A stretch of DNA of 32,477 bases, taken from the IMG/VR virus record IMGVR_UViG_3300010354_000327, positions 1 to 32,477 of that record, one strand, 5' to 3'. The notes beneath the pieces are model-generated. The model was not told the DNA's origin. It ran no database searches and saw only the letters and a list, made by a program, of their open reading frames with translations. Source of the DNA: a virus. A program made the translations under genes and the position numbers. This document shows, piece after piece, positions 14,905 to 23,437 of the stretch. Positions within the stretch are counted from its first letter, which is position 1; each line of letters begins with the position of its first letter.

Positions 14905-15365
14905 TAAAATTCAGCATCCTTAACATAAACGCATTGCGTAAAGAAATGAAAAAGCTAAACGAGCGTATCCAAGACGAGGTTGACGAAACCATTTTATCAA
15001 TGTCACGTGTTGAGATTGAGACAGTTGCAAAAAGAAATGTTCCAGTGGATAGCGGGCGTTTGCGTGCAAGCATCATCACAGTAACGAGGAACACAACCAC
15101 ATTTAACTATACTGACCGTGAAGGCGGTAGCTACGATGGCATGCTACGAACGGTGCGAGCAAGACAAGGCGAGGTCATCGTCGGTACCAATGTGGAGTAC
15201 GCAGAGAAGATACACGAGCGTGGTGGCGGTGGACCGAATTCGGGGCGCAGCAGTGGAGGGCAAAAAAAGCCCAAAGGCTACGGTAAGCACTTTCTAAAAA
15301 AAGCGTACGATAGAGCCGTTCCACGCATCATTGTAGCAGTGAAACGCATAAAGGGGGTGCAGTGA
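14901..15365 (+). CDS. HK97 gp10-like tail completion protein
   Basis: A 154-aa protein with the family pattern: ETVAKRNVPVDSGRLRASI (residues 35-53; PVDTGxLR is the hallmark), then VGTNVEYAEKIHERGG (GT-x-V-x-YA-x-x-x-E-x-G) and a C-terminal PKGYGKHFLKKAYD segment. It helps join head and tail. A basic loop GGGGPNSGRSSGGQKKP sits where related proteins have a variable insertion. ATGA overlap with the gene before; it abuts the next gene with no gap. Confidence 0.9.
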   Translation: MIKFSILNINALRKEMKKLNERIQDEVDETILSMSRVEIETVAKRNVPVDSGRLRASIITVTRNTTTFNYTDREGGSYDGMLRTVRARQGEVIVGTNVEYAEKIHERGGGGPNSGRSSGGQKKPKGYGKHFLKKAYDRAVPRIIVAVKRIKGVQ

Positions 15366-15761
15366 ATGAGTGCTATGTGGAGCGTACAAAAATCGCTGTT
15401 TACTGCCCTAAGCGCAAACGCTACACTGATGACGAAGATCGGCAATGCGTTGTATGATGAGCCCCCAACAAATTCAGCATATCCGTACATTACCATCGGC
15501 ACGATGACGGAGACGAATGCGAATCGTTTAAACAAAGACGGTTTCTATGTCACGCTTGAAATGCGCATCTTCACTAAAAACGGCAGAGGCGGTTTCAAGC
15601 TAGCAAAGGAAATTATGGAGTTAGTGAATCAAACAATAAATCTAAAAAAATTCACCATGGATACCTACACTATGGTGCAATGTTTCTACCGCTACAGCTC
15701 TACGGAGCGTGACGAGGACAAAAACATCATCAATGCAAATTATGATGTCATTTGTCACTAA
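15366..15761 (+). CDS. Tail terminator / DUF3168 protein
   Basis: A 131-aa protein. The N-terminal SVQKSLFTALSANATLMTKIGNALYDEPPTNSAYPYITIG and the middle VTLEMRIFTKNGRGGFKLAKEIMELV fit DUF3168, whose members cap the tail tube and set the head-joining interface (lambda gpU and SPP1 gp17 function). The ribosome binding site is AAAGGGGGTG (15350-15359). The gene order gp10-like, DUF3168, tail tube is the standard one. Confidence 0.88.
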   Translation: MSAMWSVQKSLFTALSANATLMTKIGNALYDEPPTNSAYPYITIGTMTETNANRLNKDGFYVTLEMRIFTKNGRGGFKLAKEIMELVNQTINLKKFTMDTYTMVQCFYRYSSTERDEDKNIINANYDVICH

Positions 15762-15783
15762 CATTTTGAGGAGTGATTGAATC

Positions 15784-16185
15784 ATGGCAGGCACTTTTGC
15801 ATTTGGAGCAATATTCAAAATCGGCGCAACAACCATTTCAGAAATCACAAGCATTTCCGCTCCAAACTTGTCAGCAGAAACGATTGATGTCACGACACAT
15901 TCCAGCGCAGACCGCTACCGTGAATTTATCAAGGGCTTGCGTGATGGTGGAGAAATCAGCATTGAAGGAAACTACACAACCGCATCGGCTAGTGCTACAA
16001 TTATCGCACTGGAAACAAACACGCTACAAACGGTTACAGTTGACTATCCGACATCGCCATCGGTTACACGTTTTACCGCAACAGTGTTGACGACTGGGTT
16101 CACAATGGAAGCTCCCGTTGATGGAACAATTCCATTCAGCGCAACTTTCAAAGTAACAGGGCGACCAACTCTAGGGCAAATTTAG
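15784..16185 (+). CDS. Major tail tube protein
   Basis: A 133-aa subunit forming the hexameric rings of the tail tube. The sequence AGTFAFGAIFKIGATTISEITSISAPNLSAETIDVTTHSSADRYREFIKGLRDGGEISIEGNY is characteristic of small Firmicute tail-tube proteins; PVDGTIPFSATFKVTGRP near the end is the usual last strand pair. It lacks the C-terminal Ig-like domain found on some larger homologues. TGAGGAGTG (15767-15775) is the ribosome binding site, and the gene is flanked by short gaps, consistent with strong independent translation. Confidence 0.88.
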   Translation: MAGTFAFGAIFKIGATTISEITSISAPNLSAETIDVTTHSSADRYREFIKGLRDGGEISIEGNYTTASASATIIALETNTLQTVTVDYPTSPSVTRFTATVLTTGFTMEAPVDGTIPFSATFKVTGRPTLGQI

Positions 16186-16215
16186 TAAACTATTTTCAAG
16201 GGGGAGCACTATATT

Positions 16216-16521
16216 ATGACAAGGGACATAATCAATCTAGACAAACCACGGAAACTTTTATACGACTTGAATGCGATGCAGGCATACGAAAAAGTCACTG
16301 GAAAATCGGCGTTTGATCCGATTGAAAAAGTGGATGCTACAGTTTTAGGAGCGATGCTGTGGGCGTGCTTGATCCACGAGGACGACTCAATCACACTGAA
16401 AGACGTTGGAAAACTCGTCACAATAAAAAACTTGAATTATGTAGCGGGAAAACTCAATAAAGTTATTGAGGAATCGATAAAAACCGATGATGAAGATTCG
16501 GGCGAATCCTCAAAAAACTAA
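16216..16521 (+). CDS. Tail assembly chaperone (gpG-like), zero-frame product
   Basis: A 101-aa chaperone that coats the tape measure protein during tail assembly. It opens with IINLDKPRKLLYDLNAMQAYEKVTGKS, common in small tail chaperones, and ends in an acidic tail (KTDDEDSGESSKN). The last sense codons TCA AAA AAC contain the slippery heptamer A_AAA_AAC (16512-16518) directly before the TAA. A -1 shift gives a gpGT-like fusion of about 209 aa with the next frame. Its place between tail tube and tape measure is diagnostic. Confidence 0.88.
   Translation: MTRDIINLDKPRKLLYDLNAMQAYEKVTGKSAFDPIEKVDATVLGAMLWACLIHEDDSITLKDVGKLVTIKNLNYVAGKLNKVIEESIKTDDEDSGESSKN
16512..16518 (+). other. Programmed -1 frameshift heptamer A_AAA_AAC
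   Basis: In the chaperone frame, TCA AAA AAC TAA; slipping back one base continues CTA AAA CCG CCA CGC into the downstream open frame. A 5-bp hairpin (GATTC, GGGC, GAATC; 16495-16508) lies immediately upstream. Position and phase are those of the classical gpG/gpGT switch. Confidence 0.85.
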
Positions 16522-16844
16522 AACCGCCACGCATCATTGAATTGTGGGCAAACGCCGTCACAGCGTTCGGACTCGCACCACGTGATGCGTGGCGCTTAAC
16601 GTTAAGAGAGTATCACTATTTAAGCAAATCACACGAAGCAGGGGCGAAACGGGAACACTATCGTTTTGCCCTTGTGTGTAGCGTGATTGCAAATGCGCAT
16701 AGGAGTAAAGGCAAACCATTTAAGCCCAATGACTTTATGCCACGAGAGAGACGGAAGAAACAGACATGGCAGGAGCAACTACAAGTGTTACAACAGTTTG
16801 TCGCATCTTACGGAGAAGAGAAACAGGGCGGTGATGAAGCATGA
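16515..16844 (+). CDS. Tail assembly chaperone extension (gpT-like, made by -1 frameshift)
   Basis: The frame entered by the shift, about 108 codons: LKPPRIIELWANAVTAFGLAPRDAWRLTLREYHYLSKSH and so on. The segment with P-x-D-x-W-x-L-T-x-x-E is typical of the T part of gpGT fusions, where G binds the tape measure and T recruits tail tube subunits. There is no start codon with a ribosome binding site near its beginning, which supports expression only as a fusion. The 3' end overlaps the tape measure start by 4 nt (ATGA). Confidence 0.85.
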   Translation, partial: KLKPPRIIELWANAVTAFGLAPRDAWRLTLREYHYLSKSHEAGAKREHYRFALVCSVIANAHRSKGKPFKPNDFMPRERRKKQTWQEQLQVLQQFVASYGEEKQGGDEA

Positions 16845-19675
16845 TACAGGAATTATTCGTGAAGATATCGTCTGACTTCAAGGAGTTAAACAAGGGTTTC
16901 AGCGAGGCATTTCAAAACGCAAAGACTTTCAGTAGCAAAATGGAAGGCTTAACTTCTCTTGGAGATAGCATGAAAAACTTTGGAGCGTCGATGACGGGGT
17001 TTGTCACGCTACCTCTTACGCTTGCAGGTGGAGCGGCGATAAAGCTAGCTAGCGACATGGAGGAAACGCAAAACAAGGTTTCCGTTGCATTCGGCGACTC
17101 GGCGCAAGCGGTGAAGGATTGGTCAAAAACATCTATTCAATCAATGGGATTAGCGCAACAGTCTGCACTTGATGCGGCTGCCTTGTTTGGTGACATGGGC
17201 ACATCGATGGGGATAGCACGAGATGACGCAGCGAAAATGTCAATGGGGTTAACACAACTCGGAGCAGATTTAGCGTCTTTCAAAAACGTTGGTATTGACC
17301 AAGCTATGGGCGCATTGAAAGGCGTTTTCACAGGAGAAACGGACTCACTGACGCAATTGGGATACGTCATGACGGAAACAAACCTCAAAGCTTTCGCAAT
17401 GAGTAAGGGGATCTCCAAAAACGTGGAGGACATGACGCAGGCGGAAAAGGTAAACCTAAGGTTTGCATTCGTCATGGAAGCTACAAAAAATGCGCAGGGC
17501 GACTTTGCACGCACAAGCGAAGGCGCAGCGAATCAAATGCGGATGTTTGGGGAATCACTAAAAGAGCTTGGAGCGAGTTTAGGTGCTACAATTTTGCCGT
17601 TGTTCACAAAGGTTATAAAATTTACCAACGGAATATTACAAGAGTTTATGGGATTATCGGAAGGAACAAAAAAAGTCATCATCGGTGTAGGTGCTTTTGC
17701 GCTTGCATTGGGTCCAGTGATTGTAGGGATCGGAGCTGTTTTAGCAGCGTTGCCACTGATGACAACAGGGTTCATGATGGTTATCCCTGCTGTAAAAGCC
17801 CTTGGAGTAGCACTAAGTTTTCTTGCGTTGAATCCGATAGGAATGGTTATAACAGCGATTGGGGCACTTATTGCAGCAGGGATTTATTTATCGAAAGGCT
17901 GGGGCGAAACGCATGCTAAAATGTTAAAAATCAGCACAGCCATTTCATATGCGGTAGAAAAGGCATTATCTCACGCTAAGACAGCAGCGTTGTTTGCAAT
18001 CGATAAAATTTTAGCAGGGCTGAACTTGATTCTTAAATTCGTTCCAGGGTTTAAAGATAAGGTTGATACATTGCGAAAGTCTTTGTCCACCATGATGGGT
18101 GACGAATCAATAAAGCGTCAAAGCGAAGCGGTGAAGTATGCGTCTGACCAAGCTGGATTATCAATGATTGCGGCGTCTTATGCTGCCGAAAAAGCGCGGC
18201 AAAAAACAAAAGCGTTGGCAGATGATCTTAAAACCTCAAAAGACGTATCCGTTACGTACGATGACGGTATGAAAAGACTTACGGAAAGCATCGCAAAAGC
18301 AACGGCAATAAAAGATAAGGCAACCACTGCCGAAAAGAGTAACAAAAAATCAATTGATGCAACAACGGAATCACTAAAAAAAGCAAGAGAAGCTGAGAAT
18401 AAGCGTGCCAAGGAACAGTATGAAAACACGGTTACACAGCTTGACAAACTCGGCGCAGCGATAATGGAAGCGTTGAGAAAACGGTATGCGGCGCAGGAAA
18501 AAACGGAAATTGCGTTTCTAGTTTCTCAAAAGGATAGGGAAAAAGCTGGTTTAAACGAGTCTTTGGCTACTCTTAAACGTGGATATGATGAGCAAGTAAA
18601 AGCATTAAAGTCGAAGCACCGCCAAGAGGTCGACGCAATCACATCAGCGCAAAAGCAAAAAATACAAATCATTGACGCCGAAACGATGGAGCAAGTCAAC
18701 GCTTTACAAGCGCAGATTGATGGAATAAGAGGACTAACAAAAAGCGAAGAAAAACAGCTTGAAGAGCAGGCGTATAACACTAAAATTGCCGAACTGCAAA
18801 AAGAAGTGCTCGCCGCCAAATCAGCGGAGGAACGCTTAAAAGCGCAAGCTAGACTTGATGACGAGATACAAAAGCGTCAACGTGAATTGCTGTTGAACGA
18901 ACGTTCTATGCAAATTGACGCACTAGAAAAGCAGATGGAAGCTATTCGCAACAACGCCGATAAACGCAAAGAACAAATAAACATTCAAACTGAAACAGAA
19001 TTAAGCGCACTTGAAACACGTTTAGAAAACGAACTTGTTGCGCAGGAGCAGTTGTATATCGCTAGTGAAACAGCGTTGCAACAAAAGTTGGAACAAACAG
19101 AACGTTTTTACGAATCGGAAATAGAAGCTACTCGCTCAAAATTCGAAACGTTGACGAGCGATGAAAAGTTGTTTGAGGAGTCAAGGCGACTAGCACTAAG
19201 AGAGAATCAGGATGAACTGATAAACCTACTCAACGAATACAATCCGAAGTGGCAGGATGCAGGGCAAAGTTTCGGGCAGAGCATGCTAAACGGGTTGAAT
19301 TCAATGAAGTCAAGCATACAACAAACGGTCAACGAGATACTGGGCATGGTCGGCAAGATTGAAAACGAGAAACGCTATTTGCAGGGATTAATTGAACAAG
19401 GGAAGCAAACGGGAAACACTGGGTTGGTGAATTGGGCAAAACAGCAAGGCAGTTTACTCGGCGTGCCGTTTCTCGCAGATGGCGGGATCATCACGTCGCC
19501 AACGCTAGCAATGGTTGGTGAGGCAGGAACCGAAGCGGTTATCCCTCTCAATCGCCTAAACGATTTTGGCGGAGCGAAAGAGACAAATATATACCTTGAT
19601 GGACGCAAAATAACAGGAGTACTCGCTCCAACGATGGTGGACATGATACGTGGCAGGGTAGGGAGTGCATACTGA
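16841..19675 (+). CDS. Tape measure protein
   Basis: A 944-aa protein that sets tail length; at roughly 0.15 nm per residue the tail would be near 140 nm (inference). The N-terminus has MKNFGASMTGFVTLPLTLAGGAAIKLASDMEE and the AFGDSAQAVKDWSKTSIQSMGL repeat-like region. Hydrophobic segments lie near residues 280-350 (IGVGAFALALGPVIVGIGAVLAAL and following), which may insert in the host membrane. Long charged coiled coils cover about 480-820. The C-terminus ends in FLADGGIITSPTLAMVGEAGTEAVIPL, the standard end of Gram-positive tape measures. No peptidoglycan hydrolase domain was recognised. Confidence 0.95.
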   Translation: MIQELFVKISSDFKELNKGFSEAFQNAKTFSSKMEGLTSLGDSMKNFGASMTGFVTLPLTLAGGAAIKLASDMEETQNKVSVAFGDSAQAVKDWSKTSIQSMGLAQQSALDAAALFGDMGTSMGIARDDAAKMSMGLTQLGADLASFKNVGIDQAMGALKGVFTGETDSLTQLGYVMTETNLKAFAMSKGISKNVEDMTQAEKVNLRFAFVMEATKNAQGDFARTSEGAANQMRMFGESLKELGASLGATILPLFTKVIKFTNGILQEFMGLSEGTKKVIIGVGAFALALGPVIVGIGAVLAALPLMTTGFMMVIPAVKALGVALSFLALNPIGMVITAIGALIAAGIYLSKGWGETHAKMLKISTAISYAVEKALSHAKTAALFAIDKILAGLNLILKFVPGFKDKVDTLRKSLSTMMGDESIKRQSEAVKYASDQAGLSMIAASYAAEKARQKTKALADDLKTSKDVSVTYDDGMKRLTESIAKATAIKDKATTAEKSNKKSIDATTESLKKAREAENKRAKEQYENTVTQLDKLGAAIMEALRKRYAAQEKTEIAFLVSQKDREKAGLNESLATLKRGYDEQVKALKSKHRQEVDAITSAQKQKIQIIDAETMEQVNALQAQIDGIRGLTKSEEKQLEEQAYNTKIAELQKEVLAAKSAEERLKAQARLDDEIQKRQRELLLNERSMQIDALEKQMEAIRNNADKRKEQINIQTETELSALETRLENELVAQEQLYIASETALQQKLEQTERFYESEIEATRSKFETLTSDEKLFEESRRLALRENQDELINLLNEYNPKWQDAGQSFGQSMLNGLNSMKSSIQQTVNEILGMVGKIENEKRYLQGLIEQGKQTGNTGLVNWAKQQGSLLGVPFLADGGIITSPTLAMVGEAGTEAVIPLNRLNDFGGAKETNIYLDGRKITGVLAPTMVDMIRGRVGSAY

Positions 19676-21171
19676 TGCAGATCATCATATCGGGTGTGGA
19701 TAGAACAAATCGTTTCCGCTCGGGTTCACTGGAAATCGAAGATACGATAAACGAGCGTAGCATGGCACGTCTGCAACTTGTAGACGTGTCCATGACGATG
19801 GATTTACAGGATGGGCAACAGATACAGATATACGACGACTTTGCAATGCTTATATTTGCAGGGTTTCTGCTGTATCCAAAAAAACATGTTCCACTAGCTA
19901 AAAATGCGTGGTACTACGATATAGAGTGCGTCGACAATCATCAAATTGCAGACAGATGGCTTGTAGCAAAGACGTATACAAACGTTTCAGCGCAAGACAT
20001 CGCAGCGGACCTGTTACAAACATATTTAATTCCAGAAGGGGTTACACTTGGAGCGATTGACGGCGTTTCTCTTTTACCTGCAAATGAGTTGTACCCTTCA
20101 AACACACTGTTTCCGTTTCAAGCAAGCGTGCTATTAGAGAGAGCGTCTTTTCCAAGGGTTGGAACGGTGTCCGATGCGTTGAATGAATTAAGCGAGTTGA
20201 CTGGATACAGTTGGTACATTGATTATGACAAAAAGTTTTATTTTACCCCTCGTAACTTTTTCACTTCCCCTTTCGGAATCACCACTACATCAAGCGTTAC
20301 CAACGTTCAAGTTAGGCAAGACCGATCGCAGTATCGCAATCGGCAGTACATTCGTGGCGGACTAAGCCAAACCGATGAGATATCACTGGAACGCCCCACG
20401 CCTCAACCTGATGGTGTATCACGTGCTTTTATAACGAGGTTTCCTCTAGCGGATAAACCTAAAATTTTTATAAACAGTGTAGAGGTATCTCCTGCAGATA
20501 TCGGAATAAACGGACTCGATACTGGGAAGAAATATTATTACAGATACAACGAAAATGTTATTATCCAAGACGGGAGTCAAACCGTTTTAGTTTCTACTGA
20601 CGTTTTACAAGTGACATACAAAGGTCTTGTAGCCCTTGCACTTGTAGCGCAAGACGTAGACGCTATTGCATCAAGATCGGTCGTAGAAGGTGGAACTGGC
20701 GTATACGAACGCATAGATGTAGATGAATCAATTTCCTCACGGCAAGAGGCTTTGGACGTGGCAAATGGAAAGCTTACGAAATACACGAAGATTTTGCGTG
20801 AACTTACTTATGATACGTATACATCGGGGTTGGCAGCAGGGCAACTGCAAACCATCACGCTACCCGAATACAACATAAGCTCCACTGATTTTCTGATTGA
20901 CAAGGTTACAATATCGGAACTCGATGGAGCGGGACGGCTCGTATACACGGTTCACGCCATCGACGGAGAAACGTTTGGCGGATGGCAAAAGTTTTATCGT
21001 GACCTTTTGCGACAAAACGTGAAAACAAATCTAAGGGAAAACGAACTGCTCGTTGTGTTGCAAACCGTTCAAGAGTCGCAGGGCTGGACGGAGACGGTAA
21101 CGCAAACTGTTTTTGTCTGCTCCACACCATCGAATACACTTTTCCCATCAGAATCTTTCATACCGTGTTGA
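19675..21171 (+). CDS. Tail hub / baseplate-like tail protein (498 aa)
   Basis: A protein type common after the tape measure in Firmicute phages. The N-terminus (IIISGVDRTNRFRSGSLEIEDTINERS) and middle (DALNELSELTGYSWYIDYDKKFYF, QYRNRQYIRGG) match that group, which has gp27-like barrels and forms the tail tip. The motif PSNTLFP occurs twice, near residue 142 and at the C-terminus (PSNTLFPSESFIPC). No separate Dit-like gene was recognised, so this protein may combine hub and distal-tail roles, or a Dit is too diverged to see. ATG overlaps the previous stop by 1 nt. The gene ends at the second repeat-rich intergenic region. Confidence 0.8.
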   Translation: MQIIISGVDRTNRFRSGSLEIEDTINERSMARLQLVDVSMTMDLQDGQQIQIYDDFAMLIFAGFLLYPKKHVPLAKNAWYYDIECVDNHQIADRWLVAKTYTNVSAQDIAADLLQTYLIPEGVTLGAIDGVSLLPANELYPSNTLFPFQASVLLERASFPRVGTVSDALNELSELTGYSWYIDYDKKFYFTPRNFFTSPFGITTTSSVTNVQVRQDRSQYRNRQYIRGGLSQTDEISLERPTPQPDGVSRAFITRFPLADKPKIFINSVEVSPADIGINGLDTGKKYYYRYNENVIIQDGSQTVLVSTDVLQVTYKGLVALALVAQDVDAIASRSVVEGGTGVYERIDVDESISSRQEALDVANGKLTKYTKILRELTYDTYTSGLAAGQLQTITLPEYNISSTDFLIDKVTISELDGAGRLVYTVHAIDGETFGGWQKFYRDLLRQNVKTNLRENELLVVLQTVQESQGWTETVTQTVFVCSTPSNTLFPSESFIPC

Positions 21172-21412
21172 ACTCAGACTACAAGCTACACTCAGACTAC
21201 AAAAAAGCTACAACAGCTTTAAGGTTGAAAAGCTAGTATATATATAGCTTTTCCACCTCTATATATATAAAATGTAGTCTTGTAGTCTAAAATATATATA
21301 AATAAATGTAAAAAAAGATGCGTTAGTGCACGCAAGCACAAAGGCATTTTAGAAAGTATGAAAGTTGCAGACTACACGGCTACAAGACTACAAAAGCTAC
21401 GGAGGGTGACGC
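21172..21412. repeat. AGACTACA/TGTAGTCT repeat region with AT tracts (241-bp intergenic)
   Basis: AGACTACA copies start at 21176 and 21194, inverted TGTAGTCT copies at 21273 and 21281 (tandem, 8 bp), and AGACTACA again at 21369 and 21385. Shorter GCTACA copies lie at 21185, 21207 and 21379. Between them are TA-rich tracts (21235-21246, 21260-21269, 21291-21305). The layout mirrors the region at 3950-4149: tandem octamers starting TGTAGT, inverted copies and AT-rich cores, with CT in place of AA at the octamer end. It separates the tail hub operon from the fiber cluster. Confidence 0.65.
21223..21257 (+). terminator. Imperfect hairpin after the tail hub gene (possible weak terminator)
   Basis: GGTTGAAAAGCTA (21223-21235) pairs with TAGCTTTTCCACC (21245-21257) with one mismatch and a 9-nt AT loop. 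There is no clean T-run after the stem, so termination is uncertain; it may instead be part of the repeat region's cruciform potential. Confidence 0.35.
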
Positions 21413-21859
21413 ATGGAAGATAAAAAAGGTTGGCTAGGGCAGTACGAGATACTTGTAGGAGACGAACGCTTTATCATCAACAACATCATCACCGATGCAG
21501 GATTAAACATGATGCGCAATGCGCTTAATGGCGAATTGACATCAACAGAAATACGCTACTTGGCACTCGGAACATCTTCAACAGCAGTTAGCGCAACACA
21601 AACGCAACTCGGCGCAGAGATTTTCAGAACACCGTTTATCAATACGGTTAAACCAGATGTGGGGCAACTCGAAAAAACTGCTGTTGTACTGGATAGTGAG
21701 GCGGTAGCCAGCATTCAAGAGATTGGAATTTTTGCAGGTTCAACGGCGACAAATGTAAGCAACAGTGGTATAATGATTTCAAGGGTTTTATATGCACGCA
21801 ACAAGACGAATCTCGAATCTATCCAGATTGTTAGACGAGATACGATACAAAGGGGGTGA
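21413..21859 (+). CDS. Tail fiber / baseplate-associated protein (148 aa)
   Basis: Resembles proteins at the start of fiber clusters: NIITDAGLNMMRNALNGELTSTEIRYLALGTSSTAVSATQTQLGAEIFRTPF follows the pattern N-x-I-T-x-x-G-x-x-x-x-x-x-x-L then ALGTG-x-x-A-x-x-x-x-x-T-x-L-x-x-E, seen in tail fiber N-terminal modules. ATG at 21413 has GGAGGGTG (21401-21408) 4 nt upstream. It is the first gene after the repeat region and starts a run of five closely spaced structural genes. Confidence 0.7.
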   Translation: MEDKKGWLGQYEILVGDERFIINNIITDAGLNMMRNALNGELTSTEIRYLALGTSSTAVSATQTQLGAEIFRTPFINTVKPDVGQLEKTAVVLDSEAVASIQEIGIFAGSTATNVSNSGIMISRVLYARNKTNLESIQIVRRDTIQRG

Positions 21860-21865
21860 CGCATT

Positions 21866-22225
21866 GTGCCAACGTATACAAAGACTACATGGGTGAATGG
21901 TTCCTCGCCTGCGGTGAATGCAACGAATCTCAACAAAATTGAGAATGGAATAGAAACAGCGACACCTATTACAGGGCAAGTTGCAACTGGGACGACAAGC
22001 TGGACGACAACAACCACAGCAGGGTTTGCCCGTTTCAAAGACGTAGCAATCGCAGGCGTAACGACTACGATGTATCCAACGGTAGCATTTACGACAGCGT
22101 CGTATGTAACCGCGGTAGACGCTAACATTGCCCTCTGTGAGACGTATGCAGGAGGAATAAGGCTATACGCCGATGCCGTTCCTGCAAGCACTGTAACGTT
22201 CGATTACGTGGTCATAAGGGGGTGA
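21866..22225 (+). CDS. Small fiber-cluster protein (119 aa)
   Basis: It starts TKTTWVNGSSPAVNATNLNKIENGIETA, a very common opening of phage fiber or adsorption proteins (TWVNG-x-x-P-x-INATNLN-x-IE-x-G), and ends ADAVPASTVTFDYVVIRG. The middle is beta-rich and threonine-rich. GTG at 21866 follows AGGGGGTGA (21851-21859). Likely a virion component of the host-contact region; whether it is a free fiber or a linker cannot be told. Confidence 0.7.
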   Translation: MPTYTKTTWVNGSSPAVNATNLNKIENGIETATPITGQVATGTTSWTTTTTAGFARFKDVAIAGVTTTMYPTVAFTTASYVTAVDANIALCETYAGGIRLYADAVPASTVTFDYVVIRG

Positions 22226-22231
22226 TGCTTT

Positions 22232-23416
22232 ATGGCTATGGGCGACACAAACGTCGGCGGCGGTGTTTTTGCAAAAGTCGACTATAACATCACTGGCGGG
22301 CTTGCAATAAAAAGAGAAACGGCAACTAGTTTAAGCGTAGCGAGGTACGCGTTAGCAGCGACAAGTGTAGGAAATTATGCGCTTTTTGGCGGTGGAGAAA
22401 CGCCTTCTTCTAGCGCAACGATTGATGCCTACGACACGTCGCTTGTGAGGACAACGCCGACAGCATTAAGCGTAGCGAGAGCTAATTTAGCAGCGACAAG
22501 AGTAGGAAATTATGCGCTTTTCGGCGGAGGAAACACAGGCTCTTCTAGCGCAGTAGTTGATGCATACGATACCAGTTTAGTAAGGACAACGCCAACAGCA
22601 TTAAGTGTGGCTAGGAATTTTTTAGCGGCGACAAGTGTAGGAAATTATGCGCTTTTCGGTGGGGGTGTTTTTTCCGCAACTGTCGATGCTTACGACACGT
22701 CGCTTGTGAGGACAACGCCAACAGCACTAAGCGTAGCCAGGTACTATTTAGCAGCGACAAGCGTAGGAAATTATGCGCTTTTTGGCGGTGGGTATACGCC
22801 TTCTTCTAGCGCAACCGTTGACGCATATGACACGTCGCTTGTGAGGACGACGCCAACTGTACTGAGTGTAGCAAGGTACTTCTTAGCAGCGACAAGTGTG
22901 GGCAATTATGCACTTTTTGGTGGAGGTAGGGATGCTGCTTCTAGCGCAACGGTCGACGCATATGACACGTCGCTTGTGAGGACGACACCAACAGCATTAA
23001 GCGTAGCGAGAGCGATACTTTCTGCAACTAGCGTAGGAAATTACGCTTATTTTGCGGGAGGACAACCGACGGCTGGTTCATCAACTGCCTCATCTACAGT
23101 AGACGCTTACGACGCATCGCTTGTACGCAGTACACCGCCAACGATGACGGTTCAGAGAGCGTATCTTGCTGGAGCAACAATTGGAAACTATGCGCTTTTT
23201 GGTGGTGGTTCGGACGCATTTGGAAACACTGGAACAATCACAAGTGTTGTTGACGCATATTCCGCTACGTTGCGCATTCCAATACCCGCAGGCTCAAAAC
23301 ACCAATTTTCCCCTGCTACAACTGAAACGACAGTTGGCACACAAACTACAATAACTTTATCCGCTCCCATAAGTGGCTATGTAAAACATCGCAAGGGAAC
23401 AATCACCGCTATATAA
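22232..23416 (+). CDS. Kelch-like beta-propeller tail fiber (probable receptor-binding protein)
   Basis: A 394-aa protein with three parts. The N-terminal cap (MAMGDTNVGGGVFAKVDYNITGG) is followed by seven Kelch-like repeats of 42-50 residues, each built as LSVAR-x-x-LAATSVGNYALFGGG, a variable loop, then DAYDTSLVRTTPTA. The C-terminal domain (IPIPAGSKHQFSPATTETTV to KGTITAI) ends the protein. Seven blades would close a propeller. Repeats are nearly identical in DNA except after VAR and after GGG, the loops expected to face outward. GGGGGTGA (22218-22225) is the ribosome binding site. Sugar or protein receptor binding is an inference from the fold and location. Confidence 0.85.
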   Translation: MAMGDTNVGGGVFAKVDYNITGGLAIKRETATSLSVARYALAATSVGNYALFGGGETPSSSATIDAYDTSLVRTTPTALSVARANLAATRVGNYALFGGGNTGSSSAVVDAYDTSLVRTTPTALSVARNFLAATSVGNYALFGGGVFSATVDAYDTSLVRTTPTALSVARYYLAATSVGNYALFGGGYTPSSSATVDAYDTSLVRTTPTVLSVARYFLAATSVGNYALFGGGRDAASSATVDAYDTSLVRTTPTALSVARAILSATSVGNYAYFAGGQPTAGSSTASSTVDAYDASLVRSTPPTMTVQRAYLAGATIGNYALFGGGSDAFGNTGTITSVVDAYSATLRIPIPAGSKHQFSPATTETTVGTQTTITLSAPISGYVKHRKGTITAI

Positions 23417-23437
23417 AAAAAAGGGGGGGGCATGCAT

